5,728 nucleotides of DNA from Rhodanobacteraceae bacterium (GTDB lineage Bacteria > Pseudomonadota > Gammaproteobacteria > Xanthomonadales > SZUA-5), in NCBI GenBank assembly GCA_003233535.1, contig QIMA01000265.1, positions 1 to 5,728 on the forward strand. Direction: 5' to 3'. Under the pieces are notes generated by a model. The model had not been told where the DNA came from. It was given only the letters and a program-made list of their open reading frames with translations, and made no database searches. Below, piece after piece: positions 1 through 5,728 of this stretch (position 1 is its first letter; each line of letters starts with the position of its first letter). Position numbers and translations under genes: made by a program.

Positions 1-1233
1 GGTCGCGACGTGCAGCCGCGCAGCATCCACAGCGTCGCGGTCATCGGTGCCGGAACGATGGGCAGCGGTATCAGCATGAATTTCCTCAACGCCGGCATCG
101 GCGTACACATGTTGGAAGTAAAAGACGCCGCGCTGCAGCGCGGCGTTGCGCACATCCGCAAAACTTACGAGCGTAGCGTGCAGAAGGGCCGAATGAGCGA
201 AGAACAGGCCGAGCAGCGCATGGACCTGCTGCAGCCGACTCTGGACTACGCCGATCTGGCCCAGGCCGATCTGATCATCGAAGCGGTGTTCGAAGACTAC
301 GACGTTAAGAACGCGGTGTTCACCCAACTCGATGCGGTAGCCAAGCCCGGCGCGATCCTGGCCAGCAACACGTCGACCCTGGATCTGGATCGGATTGCTG
401 CGGTCACCAAGCGTCCCGGCGACGTCATTGGCATGCACTTCTTCAGCCCGGCCAACATCATGAAGCTGCTGGAGGTGGTTCGCGGACGCGAAACTGCTAA
501 AGACGTCATGGCCACCGTGATGGCCCTAGCCAAGAAGATTAACAAGACCGCTGTCGTTTCCGGAGTCTGCGACGGCTTCATCGGCAATCGCATGATTGAG
601 CAGTACGGGCGCCAGGCCGGTTTCCTGCTCGACGAAGGCGCGCTGCCGGCCCAGGTCGACGCCGCGGTGGAGCGCTTCGGCATGGCCATGGGGCCGTTTC
701 GGATGGGCGATTTGGCAGGTAACGACATCGGCTGGGCGATCCGCAAGCGCCGCTTGATCGAGCAGCCGGACATGGCCTACTCCAAGACCGCAGATCTGCT
801 CTGCGAGCGCGGCCGCTTCGGCCAGAAAACCGGTGCCGGTTGGTACGACTATAAGCCCGGCGACCGCACTGCCCACCCGTCTGCCGAAGTTGATCAGATG
901 GTGGTTGAGCACTCGGCCACACTGGACATCGAGCGGCGCGAGATCGGAGATGAGGAGATCGTCGAACGGCTGATCTACTCGCTGGTTAACGAGGGCGCGC
1001 AGATTCTTGCCGAAGGCATTGCCGCGCGCGCCTCTGACATCGATCTGGTTTACTTGAGCGGCTACGGTTTCCCGCTCTGGCGTGGCGGCCCAATGTTCTA
1101 CGCCGACGGCGTGGGCCTAGATAAGGTCCTCGCGTCTATGCAGGGCTACGCCGCTGGTTACCAGGGCGAGGCTTGGCAGCCCACCGAACTGCTGGTCGAA
1201 CTAGCTCAAGCTGGGAAGCGCTTCAATGGCTGA
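1..1233 (+). CDS. Bifunctional enoyl-CoA hydratase/3-hydroxyacyl-CoA dehydrogenase, C-terminal part (5' end outside window)
   Basis: This is the NAD-dependent 3-hydroxyacyl-CoA dehydrogenase portion of a beta-oxidation protein, which oxidises (S)-3-hydroxyacyl-CoA to 3-ketoacyl-CoA in the cytoplasm. Residues are counted from the GTG at base 10. The NAD-binding loop GAGTMG is at 13-18, and an acidic E36 after strand 2 suits NAD. The expected active-site set is complete: S122 (in SNTS), H143 (in MHFFSPA), E155 and N193 (in GFIGNR). Their spacings (21, 12, 38) equal those of S137, H158, E170 and N208 in human HADH. Two C-terminal 3HCDH helical repeats follow, at about 187-285 and 315-395. The frame stays open to the left edge, and an R-P-rich stretch before the Rossmann fold is typical of the linker in ~700-residue fusions. 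The GTG is therefore probably an internal valine, with a crotonase-fold hydratase domain lost upstream. A stand-alone dehydrogenase starting at GTG is the less likely alternative. It overlaps the next gene by 8 bases. Confidence 0.9.
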   Translation, partial: GRDVQPRSIHSVAVIGAGTMGSGISMNFLNAGIGVHMLEVKDAALQRGVAHIRKTYERSVQKGRMSEEQAEQRMDLLQPTLDYADLAQADLIIEAVFEDYDVKNAVFTQLDAVAKPGAILASNTSTLDLDRIAAVTKRPGDVIGMHFFSPANIMKLLEVVRGRETAKDVMATVMALAKKINKTAVVSGVCDGFIGNRMIEQYGRQAGFLLDEGALPAQVDAAVERFGMAMGPFRMGDLAGNDIGWAIRKRRLIEQPDMAYSKTADLLCERGRFGQKTGAGWYDYKPGDRTAHPSAEVDQMVVEHSATLDIERREIGDEEIVERLIYSLVNEGAQILAEGIAARASDIDLVYLSGYGFPLWRGGPMFYADGVGLDKVLASMQGYAAGYQGEAWQPTELLVELAQAGKRFNG

Positions 1234-3058
1234 GTTGGCATCCAAACTGCTGTCGCGTCGGGACCTGGAATTCCTCCTCTACGAGTGGCTGCGGGTTGAA
1301 GAACTGACCCAGGCAGACCGTCATGCCGACCACTCTAGGGAAACCTTCGACGCCGCCCTGGACACCAGCGAGCGCATCGCCACCGAGCTATTTGCGCCGC
1401 ATTACCAAACAGCCGACGCCAACGAGCCACACCTGAAGAACGGCCAGGTCCAACTGGTCGACGAAGTTCGTCCGGCGCTGAAGGCCTTTGGCGAAGCTGG
1501 CTTAGTGGCTGCGACCAAAGACTACGACCTAGGCGGCATGCAGTTGCCCACCGTGGTCTCGCACGCCGGCATGGCCTATTTTTATGCGGCTAACATCAGC
1601 ACGGCAGCCTATCCGCTGTTGAGCATGGCCAATGCAAACTTGCTGCTCGCGCACGGTACTCCGGCGCAGATTGAGACCTTTGTCCGCCCCGAATTGGAAG
1701 GTCGCTATTCCGGCACGATGTGCTTGAGCGAACCGCAAGCGGGATCGTCGCTATCGGACATCACCACGCGGGCCGAATACGAGGGCGAGTCACCGCTCGG
1801 CGAGCAGTACCGGGTCAGCGGCAACAAGATGTGGATCTCCGCCGGCGATCACGAACTCAGCGACAACATCGTTCATTTGGTGCTGGCCAAGATTCCCGAT
1901 GAGAACGGCAAGCTGATCCCCGGCGTCAAAGGTATCTCCCTGCTCTTGGTGCCGCGATTCTTAGTTAACTCCGACGGCACGCGTGGCGAACGCAATGACG
2001 TCAGCGTCGCAGGTTTGAACCACAAGATGGGCTACCGCGGCACGGTCAACTGCCTGCTCAACTTCGGCGAAGGCCGCCATCAGCCGGGCGGCAAGGGCGG
2101 CGCCATTGGCTATTTGGTGGGCGAAAAACACCGCGGCTTAGCTGGCATGTTCCATATGATGAACGAGGCGCGCATCGGCGTCGGTCTGGCCGCCAGCGCG
2201 CTTGGCTATACCGGCTATTTGCATGCGCTGGACTACGCGCGAAATCGACCGCAGGGCCGGGCAATGGATGCGCAGGGCAAAGACCCCAGCAGCGCGCAGC
2301 GGCCAATCATCGAACACGCTGACGTCAAGCGCATGCTGCTGGCCCAGAAAGCCTACGCCGAGGGTGCGCTGGCGCTGAATCTGTACTGCGCCAATCTGCT
2401 GGATCAGTCCCAACTCAGCGAGTCGGCCGAGGACAAACAGGCACTGACTCTGCTCCTAGATATCCTCACCCCAATCGCCAAGAGCTGGCCCTCACAGTGG
2501 TGCTTGGCCGGCAACGACTTAGCCATCCAGATCCACGGCGGCTACGGCTACACCCGCGACTACAAAGTTGAGCAGTTCTATCGCGACAATCGCCTTAACG
2601 CGATTCACGAGGGAACTCACGGCATTCAAGGGCTAGACCTGCTTGGCCGCAAGGTGGTGATCGCTGGCGGTGCCGCCATGAAGCTGTACGCCCAACGCGT
2701 TAACGAAACCGCGCAGCGCGCGGCCGCCGAACCCGGCTTGAGCGACTACGCCCAAACGCTTAGCGCAGCTCTCAAGCGACTGCTCGAGGTTACTCAGAAA
2801 GTTTGGGCGGCAGGCGATCCGCGCGTGAGTCTGGCCAATGCAACCGTCTATCTGGAGGCATTCGGCCATCTAAGCGTGGCCTGGATCTGGCTCGATCAGC
2901 TGCTTGCTGTCGGCGCAAAGCGCGGCGATTTTTACGCTGGCAAGCGGGCTGCGGCAGCCTATTTCTATCGCTATGAATTACCCAAGATCGAGCCGCAGCT
3001 GGCGCTCCTGGAGTCACTCGATCGAACGACATTGGACATGCGCGATGAATGGTTTTAG
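1226..3058 (+). CDS. Acyl-CoA dehydrogenase, long (~600 aa) family with C-terminal extension
   Basis: This is an FAD-dependent acyl-CoA dehydrogenase, catalysing the first step of beta-oxidation (acyl-CoA to trans-2-enoyl-CoA) with electrons presumably passed to ETF. At 610 residues it matches the long subfamily that includes DmdC and the Pseudomonas FadE-type enzymes, not the ~380-residue short-chain type. Visible motifs are MCLSEPQAGSSLSD (165-178, flavin/substrate loop), KMWISAGDHE (from 201), MGYRGT, QIHGGYGYTRDY, and HEGTHGIQGLDLLGRK. The Glu of the last motif, E462, sits where the catalytic base of this superfamily lies. Residues ~1-80 form the helical N-terminal region, and ~480-610 form the extra C-terminal helical domain, ending MRDEWF. 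The ATG lies inside the end of the upstream gene (8-base overlap), with GGGAAG at 1213-1218 as a ribosome binding site 7 bases before it, so translational coupling is likely. Chain-length specificity cannot be read from the sequence. It is intact, with no missing key residue seen. Confidence 0.95.
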   Translation: MAELASKLLSRRDLEFLLYEWLRVEELTQADRHADHSRETFDAALDTSERIATELFAPHYQTADANEPHLKNGQVQLVDEVRPALKAFGEAGLVAATKDYDLGGMQLPTVVSHAGMAYFYAANISTAAYPLLSMANANLLLAHGTPAQIETFVRPELEGRYSGTMCLSEPQAGSSLSDITTRAEYEGESPLGEQYRVSGNKMWISAGDHELSDNIVHLVLAKIPDENGKLIPGVKGISLLLVPRFLVNSDGTRGERNDVSVAGLNHKMGYRGTVNCLLNFGEGRHQPGGKGGAIGYLVGEKHRGLAGMFHMMNEARIGVGLAASALGYTGYLHALDYARNRPQGRAMDAQGKDPSSAQRPIIEHADVKRMLLAQKAYAEGALALNLYCANLLDQSQLSESAEDKQALTLLLDILTPIAKSWPSQWCLAGNDLAIQIHGGYGYTRDYKVEQFYRDNRLNAIHEGTHGIQGLDLLGRKVVIAGGAAMKLYAQRVNETAQRAAAEPGLSDYAQTLSAALKRLLEVTQKVWAAGDPRVSLANATVYLEAFGHLSVAWIWLDQLLAVGAKRGDFYAGKRAAAAYFYRYELPKIEPQLALLESLDRTTLDMRDEWF

Positions 3059-3062
3059 GGGC

Positions 3063-3210
3063 AGGGCTGAGGAAGAGCAGGTCCAGCGCGGAATAGGACA
3101 CAGCATCGCAAGCCCATTCTTACAGGGCACTCAGAGGCCAAGGGCCGGAATTCGACTGAAATTCCAGGAGACTAGGCTCTTGATTTTGATCTTCCTCAGC
3201 TCTCAGCCCT
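3063..3210. repeat. Intergenic inverted-repeat element, copy 1
   Basis: Nearly the whole gap between the acyl-CoA dehydrogenase and the first SDR is one element bounded by inverted arms. The left arm AGGGCTGAGGAAGAGCA (3063-3079) begins 4 bases after the stop codon. The right arm (about 3187-3210) reads AGGGCTGAGAGCTGAGGAAGATCA on the opposite strand in two pieces: GGGCTGA, GAGCTGA, then GGAAGATCA. The right arm thus carries one extra 7-base unit compared with the left. Inside is a small perfect hairpin, GGAATT at 3147-3152 pairing with AATTCC at 3160-3165 (7-base loop), and a TTGATTTTGATCTT stretch precedes the right arm. The left arm is identical over 17 bases to part of copy 2 (4079-4095). 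There is no coding capacity of note and no U-tract typical of an intrinsic terminator. Its function is unknown; a REP/MITE-like element is the best description. Confidence 0.8.
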
Positions 3211-3257
3211 AACCCACAACGATCGACTTTCACCAAAATCAAACGACGCACTATCGC

Positions 3258-3261
3258 GGAG
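3258..3261 (+). promoter_or_regulatory. Ribosome binding site of the first SDR gene
   Basis: GGAG lies 9 bases before the ATG at 3271. It supports this start and independent translation initiation of the gene, unlike the overlapping starts elsewhere in the cluster. Confidence 0.6.
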
Positions 3262-3270
3262 CAACCAACC

Positions 3271-4047
3271 ATGACCGACAACCTCTTCGACCTCACCGGC
3301 AAGACCGCGCTGATCACTGGCGGCTCGCGTGGACTGGGACTGCAAATGGCCCATGCCCTGGGCAGTCAAGGCGCGCGATTGTTGCTTTCGTCGCGCAAGG
3401 CCGATGACCTGATGCAGGCGCAGGCTGAGTTGAAGGCCCACGGCATCAAGGCGGATTTTCATGCGGCTGATGGTGGCAAAGAGGACGACATCCGAGGCTT
3501 GGCTCAGGCGGCCCAGGACACGCTGGGGCAGGTCGACATCCTTATCAATAACGCCGGTGCGACTTGGGGTGCTCCCGCAGAAGATTATCCGACTGAGGCC
3601 TGGGATAAGGTCTTCAATCTGAACATGCGCGGTTTGTTTTTGCTGACCCAACAGATCGGTCGCCGCTTTATGATTCCGCGTGCCTACGGCCGGGTTATCA
3701 ACATCGCCTCCATCGCTGGCCTGCGCGGGAACCCGCCGGGCCCGATGAAAACCATTGCCTACAACACTTCCAAAGGCGCACTAGTCAATTTCACCCGTGC
3801 CCTGGCCTGCGAATGGGGCGCCTACGGCATCACCGTCAACGCCCTCGCGCCGGGCTTTTTCCCGTCGAAGATGTCGGCAGGACTGCTGGCCAAGGTTGGC
3901 GCCGACAGCATCATCAACGCCACCCCGCTGCACCGCCTAGGCGATGAAGACGACCTCAAGGGTGCTGCGCTGCTGTTCGCATCCGACGCCGGCAAACACA
4001 TCACCGGGCAGATATTGGCGGTTGATGGTGGGTTTAGTGCTTCTTGA
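3271..4047 (+). CDS. Classical SDR-family NAD(P)-dependent oxidoreductase
   Basis: A 258-residue short-chain dehydrogenase/reductase of the FabG/gluconate 5-dehydrogenase-like type, cytoplasmic and presumably tetrameric. The cofactor motif TGGSRGLG is at 16-23 and NNAG at 93-96. The catalytic residues are N118, S147 (NIASIAG), Y164 and K168 (YNTSK). The C-terminal signature is ITGQILAVDGGF. After strand 2 the sequence is SSRK (40-43) with no acidic residue, which favours NADP(H); this is inference. The Ser-Tyr spacing is 17 rather than the usual 13 or so, because of an insertion NPPGPMKT after the serine. In context it may interconvert 3-hydroxy- and 3-ketoacyl-CoA, or act on a branched or alcohol substrate; the substrate cannot be read from sequence. 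It is flanked on both sides by copies of the same inverted-repeat element, and its stop codon falls in the outermost arm of the downstream copy. The fold call is secure; the role is not. Confidence 0.93.
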   Translation: MTDNLFDLTGKTALITGGSRGLGLQMAHALGSQGARLLLSSRKADDLMQAQAELKAHGIKADFHAADGGKEDDIRGLAQAAQDTLGQVDILINNAGATWGAPAEDYPTEAWDKVFNLNMRGLFLLTQQIGRRFMIPRAYGRVINIASIAGLRGNPPGPMKTIAYNTSKGALVNFTRALACEWGAYGITVNALAPGFFPSKMSAGLLAKVGADSIINATPLHRLGDEDDLKGAALLFASDAGKHITGQILAVDGGFSAS

Positions 4048-4275
4048 AGGCTGGGAATTTAACAAGGGCTGAGAGCTGAGGGCTGAGGAAGAGCAAGAAC
4101 CGGGCCTTTCGTGCCCCAAATCTGCGCTCCTTTCCCTTAGGGTATTTCGAGCGAACCAGGGCCTGCGGAGCAACCCTGAAGTCAAAAGACGCCAAGCTTT
4201 TGATCTTGCTTTTGCATTTCCTCAGCCATCAGCCCTCAGCCCTTGTTGAATTCCCAGCCCTCAGCCCTCCTTCAA
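4044..4275. repeat. Intergenic inverted-repeat element, copy 2 (long arms)
   Basis: The gap between the two SDR genes is filled by a larger member of the repeat family. The core left arm 4051-4090 and right arm 4218-4257 are inverted complements matching at 37 of 40 positions. They start CTGGGAATT, continue AACAAGGGCTGAG, and end GGCTGAGGAA. Each holds three 7-base GGGCTGA-like units. The complementarity extends outward: TTGAAGG at 4044-4050 pairs with CCTTCAA at 4269-4275, the right side having 11 extra bases (another GGGCTGA-containing stretch). It also extends inward weakly (GCAAGA at 4093-4098 against TCTTGC at 4204-4209). The interior, about 110-130 bases, has small hairpins such as TTCG-AG-CGAA. 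Transcribed, the arms would form a long stem that could affect read-through or mRNA 3' ends. No transposase is present and no clear target duplication was found. Confidence 0.87.
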
Positions 4276-4288
4276 ACAGAGACTTACT

Positions 4289-5200
4289 ATGACCGACAAC
4301 CACACCCTGCGCAGCAAGACTGTAGTAATAACCGGCGCCGGTTCGGGCTTTGGCCTGGAATTTGCGCGGATGGGCGCTCGACTGGGTATGAAGCTGGTGC
4401 TGGCTGATATTCAGGCTGATGCGCTGGAAGCGGCCCGGGCGGAGATGGAGGGCGCTGGTGCGGAAGTCTTGGCGCAGCGCACGGACGTTTCCAGGGGTGA
4501 ACAGATTGAGGCTCTGGCGGCGGCGACTATGCAGCGATTCGGCGCTGTCCACCTGCTGTTCAATAACGCCGGCGTGGGTGCCAGCGGGTTAATTTGGGAA
4601 AGCAGCGTCGCCGACTGGAACTGGAATCTAGGCGTCAACCTGTGGGGCGTCATTCACGGCGTTCGCGCCTTTACGCCGCTGATGCTCGCTGCAGCGGAGA
4701 AAGACCCGGACTATCGCGGCCACATCGTCAACGTCGCTTCAATGGCCGGCCTGGTGAACGCTCCGGGCATGGGTGTCTACAACGTGGCCAAACACGCGGT
4801 AGTGTCGCTCAGCGAGACCCTCTATCACGACCTATCTTTGGTCACCGAGCAACTGCACTGCTCGGTGCTCTGCCCGTACTTCGTACCGACCGGCATTGCC
4901 CAATCCGAGCGCAACCGCCCGGCCGACCTAAGCAACGCGGCGCCGATGACGCGCTCGCAAAAAGTCACCGGCGCGATGGCACTCAAGGCAGTTGAGTCCG
5001 GCCGGATGACCGCCGCGCAGATTGCCGAGCTCGCCTTCAAAGGAATTGCCGAAGAGCGCTTCTATCTGTTTTCCCATCCGAAAGCGCTTGGACAGGTGCA
5101 CGAAGGCGCAGAGGCATTGGTCGGGCTACGCAATCCGCCGGACCCGTTTGGCGAGCGCCCGGAATTGCGCACGCAGTTGGAAACGGCACTCAAGGAATGA
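4289..5200 (+). CDS. SDR-family NAD-dependent oxidoreductase with C-terminal extension
   Basis: A 303-residue classical-type SDR, longer than the usual ~250. It has TGAGSGFG at 15-22, NNAG at 92-95, N117, S151 (NVASMAG), Y164 and K168 (YNVAK), so the catalytic tetrad is complete with the usual Ser-Tyr spacing of 13. D40 at the end of strand 2 (VLADI) suggests NAD rather than NADP. About 75 residues after the Rossmann core (from ~228) form an extension ending in a PDPFGERPEL-type tail, which may shape the substrate pocket. Only a weak AGAGA (4278-4282) lies 6 bases before the ATG. Its stop overlaps the next gene's start by 4 bases, implying co-translation with the MaoC-like protein. A hydroxyacyl-CoA or related alcohol is a plausible substrate given the neighbours, but this is not shown. 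It is clearly not a recent duplicate of the first SDR: the cofactor loops, spacing and tail all differ. Confidence 0.93.
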   Translation: MTDNHTLRSKTVVITGAGSGFGLEFARMGARLGMKLVLADIQADALEAARAEMEGAGAEVLAQRTDVSRGEQIEALAAATMQRFGAVHLLFNNAGVGASGLIWESSVADWNWNLGVNLWGVIHGVRAFTPLMLAAAEKDPDYRGHIVNVASMAGLVNAPGMGVYNVAKHAVVSLSETLYHDLSLVTEQLHCSVLCPYFVPTGIAQSERNRPADLSNAAPMTRSQKVTGAMALKAVESGRMTAAQIAELAFKGIAEERFYLFSHPKALGQVHEGAEALVGLRNPPDPFGERPELRTQLETALKE

Positions 5201-5664
5201 GCAGCGAACCGCAAATCATCAATGGTTTAGACGATTTGCAGTCTCGCGTGGGCGAGGAGATTGCGGTCAGCGACTGGCAGCAGATTACTCAGGATCGGGT
5301 GCAGGCCTTCGCCGACACTACTGGCGACCAACAGTGGATCCACACCGACCCGGACCGAGCGCGGCGTGAAACCCCGTTTGGCGGCACCATCGCTCACGGA
5401 TTCATGAGTCTGTCCATGCTGCCCAAGCTGCTAGAGCAGCACGTTCAGCTCGCCGGCATAAAGATGGCTCTGAACTACGGCTGCAACCGCGTCCGCTTCC
5501 CCGCCCCGCTACCCACCGGCAACCGCATCCGCGCCCGCTTCACCTTGGTTAGCGTAGAAAGCATCGACGGCGGCGCACAGGTGCAGTGGCTAGGCACTGT
5601 CGAGCGCGAGGGCTGTGAGAAACCCGTATGCGTCGCTGAGATGTTGGTGCGGTGTTTGTTTTAG
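5197..5664 (+). CDS. MaoC-like (NodN/R-hydratase type) hot-dog dehydratase
   Basis: A 155-residue single hot-dog protein of the MaoC family, members of which hydrate 2-enoyl-CoA to (R)-3-hydroxyacyl-CoA. The hydratase signature is complete: FADTTGDQQWIHTD at 38-51, with D44 and H49 at the Asp-to-His distance of 5 seen in PhaJ (D31/H36), followed by FGGTIAHGFMSLS (61-73). The chosen ATG overlaps the upstream stop (ATGA). An AAGGA stretch abuts the ATG with no spacing, so initiation probably depends on ribosomes finishing the upstream SDR. An in-frame GTG at 5248 would drop 17 residues (GLDDLQSR region) that look typical for the family, so it is less likely. Pairing with the SDR suggests a hydratase/dehydrogenase couple working on (R)-hydroxyacyl-CoA, or on a non-fatty-acyl enoyl-CoA. 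The NodN-like subgroup is poorly characterised, so the substrate is open. Confidence 0.93.
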   Translation: MSSEPQIINGLDDLQSRVGEEIAVSDWQQITQDRVQAFADTTGDQQWIHTDPDRARRETPFGGTIAHGFMSLSMLPKLLEQHVQLAGIKMALNYGCNRVRFPAPLPTGNRIRARFTLVSVESIDGGAQVQWLGTVEREGCEKPVCVAEMLVRCLF

Positions 5665-5728
5665 GCGCCGACGCTGAATCCGCCGACCAGGTTGGATATG
5701 GACACTTGGGCGGTTACTGGGGTATCAG
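5661..5728 (-). CDS. Possible 3' end of a convergent gene of unknown function (cut by right edge)
   Basis: On the - strand one frame is open from the right edge to a TAA (complement of 5661-5663), encoding 21 residues that end SNLVGGFSVGA. The other two - frames stop almost at once at the edge. Codons are largely G/C-ending, in keeping with the neighbours. If real, it ends tail to tail with the MaoC-like gene, sharing 4 bases (TTAG). It is too short to assign a family, and 21 open codons can occur by chance at this GC content. The + strand here offers only an ATG at 5698 with no ribosome binding site. Confidence 0.35.
   Translation of the reverse strand, partial: DTPVTAQVSISNLVGGFSVGA

Noticed and set aside
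297..773. Long open frame on the - strand within the hydroxyacyl-CoA dehydrogenase
   Set aside because: It is a shadow of a clearly conserved + strand gene. The translation is rich in Ser/Arg/Pro/Ala with no recognisable motif.
3141..3165. Intrinsic terminator from the GGAATT/AATTCC hairpin after the acyl-CoA dehydrogenase gene
   Set aside because: The stem is short and A/T-rich and is followed by AGGAGACT, not a T tract.
3180..3215. Promoter upstream of the first SDR (TTGATT or TTGATC as a -35 box)
   Set aside because: At 16-18 bases downstream there is only TCAGCC or TAACCC, not a credible -10 box, and the sequence belongs to the repeat arm. A separate promoter is possible but cannot be supported.
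3196..3651. Open frame on the - strand across the start of the first SDR
   Set aside because: It runs antisense through the conserved cofactor and NNAG motifs of the SDR, and its product resembles no family I recognise.
4064..4261. Repeated GGGCTGA/TCAGCCC units as a CRISPR-like array
   Set aside because: The units are 7 bases, mostly contiguous and arranged in inverted arms. There are no 25-40 base repeats with regular unique spacers.
3271..4301. Recent tandem duplication of the SDR genes, suggested by the identical first 13 bases (ATGACCGACAACC)
   Set aside because: The match stops after MTDN. The proteins differ in cofactor loop, Ser-Tyr spacing, length and tail, so this is chance or start-region convention rather than recent duplication.

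Overview
This window (about 60% GC by eye) reads like ordinary Gram-negative chromosome, most likely a gammaproteobacterium of the Xanthomonadales/Lysobacter type. That placement is an inference from the protein styles (a fused enoyl-CoA hydratase/3-hydroxyacyl-CoA dehydrogenase, a ~600-residue acyl-CoA dehydrogenase, SDR and MaoC neighbours) and from the GGGCTGA-rich intergenic repeats. No single feature proves it.

Layout: five genes lie on the + strand. (1) 1-1233 is the C-terminal part of a bifunctional beta-oxidation protein (3-hydroxyacyl-CoA dehydrogenase portion), cut by the left edge. (2) 1226-3058 is a 610-residue acyl-CoA dehydrogenase overlapping gene 1 by 8 bases. (3) 3271-4047 is a classical SDR oxidoreductase. 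(4) 4289-5200 is a second, distinct SDR with a C-terminal extension. (5) 5197-5664 is a MaoC-like hot-dog hydratase overlapping gene 4 by 4 bases. At the right edge a short open frame on the - strand (5661-5728) may be the 3' end of a convergent gene.

Together the genes form an acyl-CoA degradation cluster. The acyl-CoA dehydrogenase makes the 2-enoyl-CoA, and the bifunctional protein hydrates it and oxidises the (S)-3-hydroxyacyl-CoA. The MaoC-like protein with one or both SDRs could provide a second hydratase/dehydrogenase branch, for example for (R)-hydroxyacyl or branched substrates. No thiolase is visible; it may lie upstream of the window.

The most distinctive non-coding content is in the two intergenic gaps (3059-3270 and 4048-4288). 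Each is filled by a member of the same inverted-repeat family, built from 7-base GGGCTGA units followed by GGAAGA. The second copy has 40-base arms matching at 37 positions, and its outermost arm runs into the stop codon of gene 3. This looks like a small non-autonomous (MITE/REP-like) intergenic repeat. No phage, CRISPR, RNA gene, defence or secretion system is visible, and I see no convincing novel multi-gene system.
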